Shown piece by piece: positions 1 to 10,430 of a stretch of 64,000 bases of DNA; position 1 is the first letter of the stretch; each line of letters opens with the position of its first letter. The stretch is from Tulasnella sp. 424. Its lineage: Eukaryota; Basidiomycota; Agaricomycetes; Cantharellales; Tulasnellaceae. Below the pieces are notes generated by a model. That model ran no database searches, was not told where the DNA came from, and worked only from the letters and a program-made list of their open reading frames with translations. Both the position numbers and the translations under genes were made by a program. The stretch lies in NCBI GenBank assembly GCA_019633425.1, contig WSUB01000020.1, positions 124,001 through 188,000 of the forward strand, read 5' to 3'.

Positions 1-1
1 T

Positions 2-235
2 CGAGCCAACCTCCCTCTCCCGGCTCCCCCTGCGGTCAACACAAATACTCTCCCGGATGACTTCTTAGATGTCCTCAGACAAGTGGCCCTCATAGCGGGT
101 GCAGGCTCGACGTCCATGAATACCAATGAACAAGGCGAGATACTCGTGGAAGCGCCGAATGGGACGATTCTTATGGCGTCCCAGCCGCCTTTTGAGTACG
201 ATGAAGACAGGAGTTCGTTTGGAATGTATTCCTAA
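2..235 (+). CDS. C-terminal end of an unidentified protein (partial)
   Basis: The second frame is open from the left edge of the window to a TAA at 233-235, giving the last 77 residues of a protein whose start lies outside. The piece begins with a proline-rich stretch, continues with an acidic, helix-compatible segment (PDDFLDVLRQVALIAGAG) and ends with an acidic, aromatic tail. I do not recognise a domain. It lies upstream of the NEM1-like gene on the same strand, with about 580 bp between stop and start. It could be a terminal exon; the reading is continuous, so no splice is needed inside it. No function is proposed. Confidence 0.6.
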   Translation, partial: RANLPLPAPPAVNTNTLPDDFLDVLRQVALIAGAGSTSMNTNEQGEILVEAPNGTILMASQPPFEYDEDRSSFGMYS

Positions 236-815
236 AGACGTTATGGAAGGAGACTGTAAATCGTCCTGAAGTGCTTAGCCCCACTTTATTATATATGTAG
301 TTCGCTCATTGTTCGCAACTAACTCGGCCCGGAGCAATGTACCTTTGTTCGCTCACTGCGGAGCTCTAGACCGGGACAGCGCCGCAGGCGCCAGGAACCG
401 ACGACGACCCTACGTATACGAATGACCGAGTAAACCGTCGGCCAGATAAAACGTGTATGCGTATATTTGGAATTCGATCGGAGAACGGCGTGACCCAGGA
501 TGGGCGCAAAGTCTCAGGGAAACAGGAGCGCCCATCATTGAAACATGATTGGGTCAATGAGACGCTCATTGACGACTTCCTAGGGACGCGTGGATAAGAG
601 ACTTGTGACTTGGGGTCCTGGGAAGGAGGAACTGTACAGCCGGACGGCTCACACAGAACCTGGGAGGGGCTGTTCGGGCATCGTACCAAGTTCCCCCGAA
701 CCGCGCGACTTTTCGATATTCTTTCCCCAGCTGACATTAGAACGTCCCCCAATACCGTCTCGCTCGTTACCGTCGCCCTGCCCAACCTCCGTGGTTGACC
801 TTGGGACCCCACCAG
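236..815. other. Intergenic: 3' flank of the first gene and promoter of the NEM1-like gene
   Basis: Overlapping frames of 60-150 codons exist on both strands here, but none has splice or family support. I see no repeat, RNA gene or clear TATA box. It probably holds the terminator of the left gene and the promoter of the next. Confidence 0.4.
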
Positions 816-2547
816 ATGAACAGCCTTGAACTCCTGTCAAGGAAGATTGATGGCCATCTACCATCCAGAACAACTTCATCACCCCCTTCAACACCACGTT
901 CATCCCGTCCTGCAACGCCTACTGCCACGGCGGTAACACGACCTTCGCTTTCAATAGGCAAGACTCCATCTCCATCCCGTCGTCAAACACCTTCCTTCGC
1001 TCCTTTCGTTGCGTTATGGGCCTGGATATGCGTCAACTGGAGGCTATTCGTGTTCTTGAGGAAGACCGTTTTGGGAACCGACATGGGCGTGGAGGAAACG
1101 GACGAGGATGAGGAAGTGGACGATCCCTTGGTGACTAGGGCGCCTAGCAAAGGAAAGGCCAAGGATGTAGGGGCAGACGACGAGACCGAGACGGACACCG
1201 CCGGAATGGCGGATGACGATGTGGCATTCTCATCGTCGTCTCTCAGAAGTCGACCACGACAAAGGGTCCGGCCGTCGTCGTGGCCTTCATCGCCCGTAAT
1301 CGCGTCTGCCTCAGATACCATCACCATAGGCAACTCTCCACCAGTCATCTCACTCAATACCGAATTTCCCGACGAATCCACCTCGCTTGCTGCTGCATCT
1401 TCCTCTACCTCCACCACGACATACCTACTTCAAGCAGGACCTGTCGACCCGACCGTCGAACTCACGCCGCCCACACCCGCACCTCATTCCACACCTTTAC
1501 CACTACCCCAGACCCTTCTCTTAAACCCATACGCAGGCTCACTGCTCACCACGCACCACCCTAAATCCTCAAAGCGACGCTCCCTCCCTGCAGGCTCTTC
1601 GCCACGGACATTAACACCTACCCCGACCACGCGGACGCGTACACCTTTACACCTACCCAAAACGCTCGTTCTCGATCTCGATGAAACTCTCATCCATTCT
1701 ACGGCTCGTGCCCCCAATAATTCGTACGGACAAGGCTTATTCAGTGCGGGTGGATTAGGATTCGGAAGTGGAAACGGCGGCGTTGGATTTGGGATTTGGG
1801 GCGGGAAGAAGATGGGTCCCGGGCATATGGTGGAGGTTGTACTCGGTGGACGAAGCACGCTTTATCATGTGTATAAGAGGCCCTTTGTGGATTATTTCTT
1901 GAAAAAGGTTTGGTGGCACATATATGCCTGAGAGTCGAATTTGGCCAGAACCTTTTATTGACGTTCCGCTAACCCTCAGGTCTCAACTTGGTATACGCTC
2001 GTTATTTTCACTGCATCGATGCAAGAGTACGCGGATCCGGTAATCGATTGGTTAGACGCTGGCCGAGGGATCTTAGCGAAGCGCTTCTTCCGGGAGGTGG
2101 GCCGTTCCTCCTGTTCGAAACACACGTTGTTGGCTGGTTCTCACATGTCAATTATCAACCTTCATTAGTCATGCACCCAACTACCAAACGGGTCCTATGC
2201 CAAGGACCTCACCATTGTTGAAGCAGACTTGACACGGGTGGCGTTGCTTGACAATTCTCCCGTGAGCTATAGCTCTTGTCAAGGTGCGCAACCTAATCAA
2301 AAATCGTAACCTCGCCGTTACCAAGTTGGATCTGACTCTGTTGGATTATCTAATTTATTTTTTTTGCTTCTCAACCAAAAACTTTCTTCAACGTTCCTCG
2401 ATATACCCCACAGCTAATGGTATCCCAATTGAAGGCTGGACAAACGACCCCCACGACGAAGCGTTGCTCGACCTCCTGCCGTTCCTTGACTCTTTGCGTT
2501 TCACTTCCGACGTTCGACGAGTTCTGGGCATCCGCGGGTTCCAATGA
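816..2547 (+). CDS. NEM1: NEM1/Dullard-like protein serine/threonine phosphatase (HAD family, FCP1 homology domain)
   Basis: Four exons: 816-1907, 1980-2096, 2169-2283 and 2414-2547, all joined in frame, giving 485 residues. The N-terminus ([13 protein letters not shown]) and a following hydrophobic segment (WAWICVNW...LFVFL) suit a membrane-anchored NEM1. A long Ser/Pro/Thr-rich linker leads to the catalytic domain, whose HAD signature D287-L-D289-E-T is complete. Exon 2 carries the conserved [12 protein letters not shown] and [10 protein letters not shown] blocks, and exon 4 the terminal [12 protein letters not shown] block. Known family role: with Spo7, NEM1 dephosphorylates the phosphatidate phosphatase lipin/Pah1 at the ER and nuclear envelope and so sets the balance of storage to membrane lipid. 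The start is the ATG at 816 because the sequence from there matches the family N-terminus. Introns of 72, 72 and 130 nt. A decayed copy of exon 1 lies at 8.4-8.96 kb. Confidence 0.93.
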
Positions 2548-4060
2548 TTAATTTTTCAATGCACTTTGTTGGGAGATTATTTTTTCCAATTTTAATGCCA
2601 GTTTGTACGCATTAGTCATTTTGGATTTGACGGGACAGATGGGACCGAAACGCACACGCGCACAAAACGATCCTTTTTTTTTGCGCCGTTTGCCTTTTAG
2701 TAATTGTCGTTGTCAGACCTTCGTTTTGCTTTTGTACAACTTACACCCAACCAACACCTATTTTATTCTAATAAGCGAATATGGCGTTTCGCATGACCGT
2801 ATCTATCGGGGAGAAGCCACTATCGCCTCGATCCGAATGCTGGCAGCCCGTCTATGTTTCGCGTCACATCTCAGCCTCCGGCGGGCTCGTGACCACCCGC
2901 CCGCTTGCAACCCTTCGCGACCATCCTCAGGTAGTTGGAAGGCACATGCGTTCGTCTATAAAGCCTTATAGAAGCGAGTACGAAGCAGTATTCAGAACCT
3001 CGTGGACTCAAGAGCCTCGAGACTTCGCTGGAGAATCGTCCACCTTTCGGTACTGATTCGGGTAATTGAATAAACCCAGTTCCCCAAGCGGTTTTACTAG
3101 TTGTCGCCGAGGAACAATCGTGTAGCGGGTCTAAAACTTTGTCTGACACATGTAGTTCAATAGTACAGAGGTGTTCATGTGTAATATACATGCTGTTGAA
3201 CCCTGCTTCACTTCCCTCATTTCCTTGACCAGGACAAGAAGCCATTTGCCACTTTCACAACATATATTATCATTGTGACCTCCAAAAATGACTTGATATC
3301 TAACTACATGGGGGGACACCAAAAATGAACTTCTCTTGAGATGCTTGAGAAGAAAGGCGGTTGATATTAACAAGATTAGGCAAGAAATCGTGAAAATACC
3401 AACAAGTACGACAAAGCAAAAATCAAGTCACAAGGGGAGGCCGGTAATGTCCGGAAACTGAACATGAGGCGGGATGTGTGGGAAATGAGTGTCTATGTGG
3501 AGGGCATGTTTGAATCCGGGAAATGTACGTAGTTTTCTCAGCTAAAATCAAGCCGATTAGCTTATTTTAGCAGAAAATGATCGAGTCGTATTTTGGATCC
3601 TGAAACGGCCCGAACATGGGCTGCTCGCTCTCACGTATTGTCGCTGTGTTTGGAGCCGGAACATTACCACTCGCCCCTCGTGAGTACGACAAAGTAAAAA
3701 TCAAGTACGACAAAGTAAACATCAAGTACGACAAAGCAAGAAAAAGAAAAAAAAAACACGGTAGAAAACGGGAGTAAGATGCGTAAGAAATTGCCGAAGA
3801 CACACAAATATGGGTACGGCCACGCCTTCGCGAGGGGATCCCAGAACCAGTCAGTATGACTTGCGGAAAGAAGCACGATACTAAAAAGACGTGCGCGAGA
3901 AGCAATAGAACCAAATAAAGAAAAAGACTGGCAAACGAGGGAAGGGAGAACAGTCAAACGGGCGACACGTAATACAGATGACGGCGCCTAATAGCAAAAG
4001 TGGTCCCTGCTGACAAGACCCATCACCCTACCATACCGGGGTCTGGGAATAAACAGCAGG
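2548..4060. other. Intergenic region without a convincing gene
   Basis: Several frames of 80-125 codons occur on both strands, but none has compatible splice sites or a recognisable motif. The region is A/T-rich towards the right. Apart from the 21-bp tandem repeat listed separately I see no structure. It separates the convergently oriented NEM1-like gene and F3 copy A. Confidence 0.4.
3683..3741. repeat. Short tandem repeat, 21-bp unit, about 3 copies
   Basis: The unit AAGTACGACAAAGTAAAAATC is repeated nearly three times with one or two substitutions per unit. A single further unit occurs near 3404-3425. It falls in non-coding sequence 3' of F3 copy A. Confidence 0.75.
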
Positions 4061-4876
4061 TTAATGTGAGTTTGATTGCGATAGAATGGTCTGTGGAATT
4101 TTAACTGCAGCTCCTATCAGCATCACCACAAGTACCACTACAACGAGCATCTTCTTCAGCCGCGGGCCAAAGATATCAAGGCCCACCAAAGGCGGGAGCT
4201 CGGTCTCTGCCTCGACCCAGTTCCTAGTCGTTCCCCTCTCCAAGGAATCTTCGACCGACCGCTGCCTTAAGTAACGTTGTGTAAGATTAAGATAGGCGTC
4301 TGCTGCATCTCTCTGTGGAGGTGGCGCGCCTGTGTTGGGGGTTTGTTGCGCAGGAAGGGGAGCGACCTCGGGAGCTGTTCTCGCCGGAGTTGAGGTCCCA
4401 GTGCGACCTTGTGTGGGTGGATGAAGGGGGTCGTTTGCAACGGAATCATTCCAGGCAGCTTGGGAAGTCAGCGACGCCGTGTTTCCCGAGTTTCCACCTC
4501 CAGAACCAGAGTGAACGATGTGGAACGTTTCCTGCTCCGCGATATGTGGGTCGTCGTGAGGGGACTGAGCGGCGGGGAGAAGATGAGGGGAATGGGTATT
4601 GACGTCTCGACGCCTTGATCCTAAGTCCGGTAGCGGCTTCAAGGGAACCGCCTGCGTTTTTACCGTGCCCTTGGTAGGGCGTGCAGTACGGTCGACCAGG
4701 GAAGCTGAAGCGGTGCCATCGATCGACGGTGTAGTGTCTCTTAGCTCCGTGTGGCAGCTCGGAGACCGAGAGACCATTTGCTCGTCCAACGTGATTTGCG
4801 TACGAATCCGCTTCAGGGGAATTCCAGAGGTGTCTATCGAGTCCATCGGCGAATCTCTGGACCGGGCTGGAGTCAT
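4061..4876 (-). CDS. F3 family copy A: disordered protein with C-terminal membrane anchor
   Basis: Single open frame of 271 residues. Residues 1 to about 190 are Ser/Pro/Thr-rich and probably disordered. Then comes a charged helical stretch (RYLRQRSVEDSLERG), a basic patch (RLKK), one hydrophobic segment (MLVVVVLVVMLIGAAV) and a short tail. This is a tail-anchored layout. The last roughly 80 residues align with F3 copies B and C: the DLERG/SLERG block, the VVMLxxG membrane core and a final KxxxTI motif; the N-terminal part hardly aligns. I do not recognise the family. The gene lies head-to-head with F4 copy A, with about 0.8 kb between start codons, as in the other two modules but in opposite orientation. 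Unlike B and C it appears intronless; an upstream exon cannot be excluded. Confidence 0.6.
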   Translation of the reverse strand: MTPARSRDSPMDSIDTSGIPLKRIRTQITLDEQMVSRSPSCHTELRDTTPSIDGTASASLVDRTARPTKGTVKTQAVPLKPLPDLGSRRRDVNTHSPHLLPAAQSPHDDPHIAEQETFHIVHSGSGGGNSGNTASLTSQAAWNDSVANDPLHPPTQGRTGTSTPARTAPEVAPLPAQQTPNTGAPPPQRDAADAYLNLTQRYLRQRSVEDSLERGTTRNWVEAETELPPLVGLDIFGPRLKKMLVVVVLVVMLIGAAVKIPQTILSQSNSH

Positions 4877-5699
4877 TGTTTTGATTTCATGAAAACTTTT
4901 AGCTCAACATCGTCGGCTTACTTTGATCGAGTCCCTGTGATGGTGGTGTGGGCAGGGGAGCGCTTCTATCGCGCTAGGTGGCGGTGGAGTGTTGGCGACG
5001 TTCACTGTTAGAATGGATGTAGTCACCGATGGACCCGAGGGGGGGGGGGGGGATCAGAAAGCGACGGGGGGATAGGACGTGGGGTTCGTTCGATGGGTAC
5101 TAAAAATCCTTGTTCGAGTTCTATTTTTCACAGAAGGAATCGGGGTCTGCAGCTTGTTGGCCTGACTTGCACGATATAAAAGCATTATAAATCGCGCAGT
5201 CATGCGATCAACAATGAGGCTTTGAGGTATAAATTCTATTGGTAGCCATACCTGATGCCTCGTGTTCTTGCTGAGAATGTTCCACCTTAACTCAATCATT
5301 CAGTCTTTTTTCAAGTAAATTGTCTCATCCAAACCGCCTAGTCACATCGATGGAAGATCAGATAAATTGGACTGGTGCTGCGGGTTTCGTCGTCGGCTCA
5401 AGTCGTTAAATATCCAACACCACACCCACCACCCCACACCTTCATCGTTGATCGCGCTAGGAATGGACCGCCCTTCTTCCATGCCTCCTAGCAATTCGCC
5501 AGTGCTTACCGTAGGTCTTTCAATGGGATCCGTCTGACTTCTCAGATTCATGTATCAATGAACTTAGGAAAACTCCCGGGCAAAAGATATGATATGGTTC
5601 ATTGCAGGGGTGTTTCGTCTTTGGTCGGTGAGTCCCTCCACTATATTCGAGTGCGATCTAGTCATTGATCGCCAACCTCGGCATCAGCCGCCGAACGAC
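4877..5699. promoter_or_regulatory. Shared divergent promoter region of module A
   Basis: Non-coding stretch between the divergent starts of F3-A and F4-A. It contains a poly-G tract (5041-5051) and TATA-like sites on the + strand near 5174-5184 (GATATAAAAG) and 5227 (GTATAAATTC). A short upstream exon of F4-A may lie at 5463-5510 (an ATG frame ending at a GTAGGT donor), but the phases do not join cleanly to the next exon, so it is not included in the gene. Confidence 0.4.
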
Positions 5700-6665
5700 A
5701 TGTTGTCGCATCTGAACCGGAAGCAACGTCTGTACGAACGTATTTTGATGGCGAGAAATGCGGCTTCTGCTACGACTGTGACCGTCCGCAAGTTATTATG
5801 GATGGGTGGACGGAAGGATCCTACCGAATGCACCGAGCCTAGTCACCATGCTATCGTCGCTAATCATATCTTCCCTAAGATCTCCAAGTGAGTCCCAGTT
5901 ACGGAGCACATATAAAAAAGATCTACACGGTGACAGCTCTGTGCTCTCAGATTGCTAGCTAGCATGAAGCAAGAGGGATTCATGGAAGGGCGGCAGATTG
6001 ATCTTGACTCCGGGCAATCGGAGAAACGCTACGAAAGGAGAGTATCTCATATTGAGTTGATGGTTAAGCTTGTGCGGTCTTTAAGCTTGACGTCAGTACG
6101 TTCGATGATTCTAACAGCCTCTCGACTGTCTAGGTTGAGAACCGCGAGTCGTTTGATCCCAAGTTTTGGGCTTCAATTGCAAAGTGGCAAATAGTAAGAT
6201 AATAATCTCCCGTCATTTGTGTATATCTCAGCTCTGACATTTGGCATTCCAGGATACGTACCGTCGCTGTAAGCTCCCTTCGGGCCTGCCCCTTATCGGA
6301 GGCATTCTAGCTCATAGAGTCTAATATCTTGTTTTCACTCTCAAGCCTGTGACAACCTGCTGAGAGACTACAAAGACTCAACACGCGATATGTCGGATGA
6401 CAAGGATGGCGTCGAAGTCTTCATTGCCGCTCTAGAGAAGGCCGTACAAAGGGCATACGCCTTACCAGAGCCAGATCCAGAGAAGGCACAGATCTCAGAT
6501 GTCTTCGTCATCAGAAACGTCAACGACGATCCAGACGTACAGTCGTTCATTTACTCGGATCGGTTTAGCCAAGAGAAACGCCGCGCGCTCCAGGAGACGG
6601 TCGAGGAGCTACTGACAGAGCAGCCCATGTTCCCCCCAGCATGCTACGCCTTCCAACGACGTTAG
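5700..6665 (+). CDS. F4 family copy A: about 234-aa soluble protein of unknown function, divergent partner of F3
   Basis: Five exons join in frame: 5700-5887, 5951-6071, 6134-6193, 6253-6268 (16 nt) and 6346-6665, 234 residues. The last exon is the most conserved part: an FIxALEKAVQRAYALPEP block, an SDVFxIRxxxxDPDV block and a QPMFPPxCYA end. The third exon carries RESFxPxFWASIAxWQ. Lengths and phases of the last three exons are identical in copies B and C, which supports a real, selected protein. I see no signal peptide, membrane segment or known domain; composition suggests an alpha-helical cytosolic or nuclear protein. The start is uncertain: the frame is open upstream to about 5589 and a further 5' exon is possible. 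It lies head-to-head with F3-A. Confidence 0.65.
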
Positions 6666-6690
6666 AGATGCGTCGGCTTAGTATCCTTCT

Positions 6691-6864
6691 CAGTACAACA
6701 ACAGGGGAATGCCCCTCTTGTGTCCTGAGTTTCGTCTTCCATTTCTTGTTCTCTCATCCTTGCCTTGCTTGTTCTCTCAGTACAACAACAGGGGAATGCC
6801 CCTCTTGTGTCCTGAGTTTCGTCTTCCATTTCTTGTTCTCTCATCCTTGCCTTGCTTGTTCTCT
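6691..6864. repeat. Exact tandem duplication of 87 bp in the 3' flank of F4-A
   Basis: Positions 6691-6777 and 6778-6864 are the same 87-bp sequence, beginning CAGTACAACAACAGGGGAAT, as far as I can read without a mismatch. It starts 25 bp after the F4-A stop, so it duplicates part of the likely 3' untranslated region. Complete identity points to a recent event. Confidence 0.85.
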
Positions 6865-7669
6865 CTTACTCCATCGCCTGATCTCGTCTTTATTGGTCTT
6901 TCAACTCTGATGTGATCGGTTCTTAATATTTTCTCGTGCTATTCAACTCTTGACTATGCATTGTACTGTGTAGAAATTTGGGGAGTGTACCGCCGGCTGG
7001 ACTCTGCGACCAACTTCACTAGGCTTTTGGGACAAAAACTGCGGGCCGTGCCATCTTGCTTCGAAGCATGACGGCGCTTCGAAGGATCCAGTGTCCCCAC
7101 ACACTGATACTGCACACTAAAAGCATCACCGTCGAATGTGGATCGACCCTTTATATTCCCTAGCCTCGATTTGGACAATTAGGGGTGCGTACGGGACTCA
7201 GACTCGAGATGAGATCGCGCCCAAATCAGGGATCTCAGAGAGCCCACCTTTGTAAATATGTAGGGGAATGCTAATAATAATCACAGCCGCGTAATTTACG
7301 TAATGCAGATGAGTTGATTGTCAGTTCCCTGGTAGAATTAACGGTGCTTTTAGTGGGATGTCCACAAACCTTCGGGGCTCGATCACTTCGGACCATCGTG
7401 ACTTGCGATTCCTTTCGATTTACCTTTGACATTCTATCATCCCCAAATGGATGCCAAGCTTTTGCGGCCTTTTTTTTTCGTCCATGTCTGCGGAGTGCAC
7501 CGGCTCCTCGACTGGAGCACACCTAGCTTGTGCTGGTCGGAGCACGAAGGGGTGTGTGTGGATTCCCGCACGAGCCAAAAAGGTGCGACCTTCAACGTTG
7601 GTGGGGTCGAGTTGGGCGTCGAGCTGTTTGCGGGTCAAAACCGGCTTGAGATATAGGCTTGCTTTCGGC
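6865..7669. other. Intergenic between F4-A and repeat R1
   Basis: Short frames on both strands, none convincing. The stretch 7400-7660 has weak similarity to sequence at 14,730-14,800 (a CTTTGACATTCTATC-like block followed by GGATGCC), so it is probably an older part of R1. No gene is called. Confidence 0.4.
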
Positions 7670-8402
7670 TCATGCATCCATCCATGCAAGCTTCTCGGTC
7701 AAGTCACTCGGGATCCCAAGGTCCGGTGCCTGTCTTTGGTGTCTTGGAGGGAGTGCATCGCCTCAAGCCTCCGATCACGCCGTTTCGTTATCTTATCGTG
7801 CACGTACACAATGCGTACAAATGATGTCCCCGTTCTCCGTTAGCCGCCGGATGATCACCCCGCGCACCCTGCAGAAGAGCGGCGGAACAAAAAAAAAAAA
7901 AAAAAAAAAACGAAACCTGTCTCACATCTTTTCTGGCACTGCAGGGCTTATGAACAAGAAGCAACGGGGAGATTCTATTCGCCCATAATGTGATTCTATT
8001 TCTGGGTTGCACCGTTCGACCAAGGGACAGTTTCGCCAAAGAACCCTCTCCTCACCGATCGCGTACAAATGACTTTTCCACTTACTCAATCTGCTCCTTT
8101 CCGGGCTATGTCTGCGTCATGGGGAGGGATTTTCATAGGTAACGTCGACGTCAGAGGGGGACTCTTCCGCGGGGGGGGAGGCTAACGCTAACTGCCCACC
8201 GGCCGACCCTTCGCGAGTTCGAAGTTCCGGCTACGCCAAGGTTGAGCTTCCCGAGGGACCAATCTCCTTTACGTTGCTTTTTCTGACCTGTTCTCCTCAT
8301 CCTTATCTCCTTTCCAGATCATCGAGGGACTTTGATTATCAAAGAGACTCACTGAAAAAGGGGGCGCGTGTCGTCATTCAGGGACATTGATTTGCTTCCG
8401 GG
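7670..8402. repeat. Dispersed repeat R1, copy 1 (about 730 bp)
   Basis: This stretch matches 18,890-19,620 almost base for base in long blocks, including an internal poly-A tract (7890-7910; shorter in the other copy), the block from GAAACCTGTCTCACATC to GATTCTATTCGCCC, and the 3' part ending CATTGATTTGCTTCC. A roughly 75-nt core (TTATCTTATCG, then GATGTCCCCGTTCTCCGTTA) also recurs at 13,120-13,195 and, diverged, near 14,850-14,930. No coding capacity and no clear terminal inverted repeats. NEM1-derived sequence starts directly after it. Confidence 0.8.
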
Positions 8403-8408
8403 CCGCGA

Positions 8409-8958
8409 TACTCGTGTTCTTGATAAGACCATTCTGGGACTTGACCTCATAGGCATGGAGGAAAGACGGACGATCGAGGGTGAGGAAGTGGACGGTCCCT
8501 TGGTGCCTAGCTATAGGGCGCCTAGGAAATGGAAGGCCAAGGGACGTCGGTGCAGACGATGAGACCGAGACGGACATCACTGGAATGGCGGATGACGATG
8601 TGGCACTCTGATTGTCCTCTTTCAGATGCCGATGTCCCATGGCAAATAATCGGACCGTCGTGGCCTTCTTCGCCCGTAATCGCATCCGCCTTGGATATCA
8701 TTACAACGGGTGCTTCACTAGTCATCTCACTCAATACCGAATGTCCCGACGAACCCACCTCTCCTGCTGTATCTTCCTCTGGTTTCACCATGACCTACCC
8801 ACTTCAAGCAGCTAGCAGCCGTCTACCGCAACTCATTCTACGCCTTTACCACTACCCCAAATCCTGCTCTCAAACCCATACGCCGGCTCACTGCTCACCA
8901 CGCACCACCCTGGATCCTCGGAGCGACGCTCCCTCCCTGCAGGCTCCCCGTGCCAGGG
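8409..8958 (+). pseudogene. Decayed fragment of NEM1-like exon 1
   Basis: This segment aligns collinearly with about 1045-1605 of the intact NEM1-like gene. Shared blocks include CTCGTGTTCTTG, GAGGAAGTGGACG, AATGGCGGATGACGATGTGGC, TCGCCCGTAATCGC, CATCTCACTCAATACCGAAT and CACTGCTCACCACGCACCACC. It covers only the Ser/Pro/Thr-rich linker and stops before the catalytic motif. The frame is broken by in-frame stops (for example at about 8560 and 8608) and by several indels. It is a non-functional duplicate that begins where R1 ends. Confidence 0.85.
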
Positions 8959-9323
8959 AAGAGTGTTAGTGTCCTGGACCAGAACACAGCACGGATGTGT
9001 GAGGAAGCAGAGACCGTGTTCGGGGCGATTCCGAACTCGGAACGCGATGCTTACCTTCTCTGGTCAAAAGATCTGGCACTTCGCGCCCATAGCCACGAGA
9101 AGTAAATTTCATAGTAACGGGAAGATATTAAGCACGCGCATGAGGAGGGAGGTCTTTGAATGATAGGTAGTAGGTCAGCCCATGACTAGGCAATGCGATA
9201 CTCAACGTTGTCCTTTAAATAACTACAGCCAATAGGACGGGATGAACAATATAATCTATGGGCCCGAAGCGGGGCAAATTACATAATGTTGGATAGCGTC
9301 AGCTATCCATCTGCGAGTGGACC
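8959..9323. other. Intergenic, 3' flank of F4-B
   Basis: About 360 bp with no convincing frame, repeat or RNA gene. It presumably contains the F4-B transcription end. Confidence 0.35.
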
Positions 9324-10430
9324 TCAAGCTCTGTCGAGAGCATAGCAATCAGGTGGGAACATTGGTTGTTGTATCAGAAGCTCCTCCGCCACCCGCTGCA
9401 GCTCAAGTCGCTCCTCCGGTGTAAACCTCTTAGAGTTCACGAGAGCCCAGACGTCGGGATCGTTGTAGATGCTCCGTATTGAGAACACATCTGATAATTG
9501 TGCCTCCTCTTCCTCCGGTACTGGAAGGGCGTAAGCCCTCTGCACGGCCTTCTCCAAAGCACCGATGAAGACTTTGACCTCATCTCTACCTTCTGCCATG
9601 CCACGCGTAGAGCTTATGTAATCCTCTAATAGCTTCGTGCAACCTTCAGTCGAGGGATAAAAACTATATCAGCTTATCTGAACCTCAAAGAGATAAAACT
9701 CTTGCCCGACAGTCTTGGTACACCTTCTAGAAAATTGAATGTCAGGAGGCTTGTGAGATCCTTCTGGCCAAAATATCCTCACCACCTGCCACCTGGCGAT
9801 TGACGCCCAAAATCCAGGACCAAAAGACTCTCTTCTCTTGACCTTGGGGGAAAATAGGCTCGTCAGAATTAACACGCATCTCGCCACACACGGGATAAGC
9901 GTACAAGTAGCAGCATAAGTTCGATATGGCGTAGTCTCCTCTCGTGCTTTTCTCCTGATATCCGCCCGTCACCGATTCGAGACTGGGGCGGGAGCTGGGC
10001 GTTTTGGTCCTGGTCAAAATCAGCCCCTAACCTAAGAACGGGGGACGGCCATTATCGAGTGGGTTGCTCGTTTGTTAGAGCTGAATCATCAGAGTTTACG
10101 CGACCGCCTACCTGGAAAGACGAGTGAGGACGCAATTGTGAATGGCCATGCAAGAGTTGATATCGTCTGGCCGGTCTTTCGATAGAGAGGACAACACCGA
10201 AACAGCTTCGTCTTCGACAGCCGATATTCGGTCGACTGGACTTTGCTGGGAGTCCGGAAGCCACAGCCAGGAGCAAAAATGCTACGCGGGACGTGTCGGT
10301 CAGTCGCCCAGTGCCTTACAGAGCGCAGAAGACAATTACCGGCCAGACCGGCCAAGGGGCCGTTTGCTTTAGGATATGAATCAGTGTATGAAGATGAGAC
10401 CGGTCGGACAGACGAACGTACAGGTGGCAT
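9324..10430 (-). CDS. F4 family copy B: soluble protein of unknown function, divergent partner of F3-B
   Basis: Exons on the minus strand, in transcription order: provisional first exon 10430-10422, then 10245-10112, 10031-9905, 9842-9783, 9726-9711 (16 nt) and 9643-9324. They join without a stop and give about 221 residues. Conserved blocks match copies A and C: SAVEDEAV near the N-terminus, RRLRHIELM, RESFGPGFWASIARWQ, and in the last exon KVFIGALEKAVQRAYALP, LSDVFSIRSIYNDPDV and QPMFPPDCYA. The last three exon lengths (60, 16, 320 nt) equal those of copies A and C; the 127-nt exon before them equals that of copy C (121 nt in A). The 9-nt first exon (ATG CCA CCT, then GTACGT) is the weakest call; a start at 10452 is the alternative. 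A TATA-like element lies at 10476-10487. No known domain. Confidence 0.65.

Noticed and set aside
366..812. 148-codon minus-strand frame left of the NEM1-like gene
   Set aside because: No ATG context or motif; overlaps several other frames in the promoter region.
2603..3056. Two overlapping + frames after the NEM1-like gene
   Set aside because: Low-quality composition, no motif, no splice sites, and located in the presumed 3' flank.
4086..4892. Several + strand frames opposite F3-A
   Set aside because: Shadows of the F3-A coding strand; the minus-strand protein has homologues in copies B and C.
5463..5627. Two extra 5' exons for F4-A
   Set aside because: The frame at 5463-5510 and the following 5608-5627 segment leave phase 2, but the next exon needs phase 1, so the join would hit a stop.
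7890..7910. Poly-A tract as a retroposon 3' tail
   Set aside because: The tract is internal to R1, and R1 sequence continues unchanged on both sides in the second copy.
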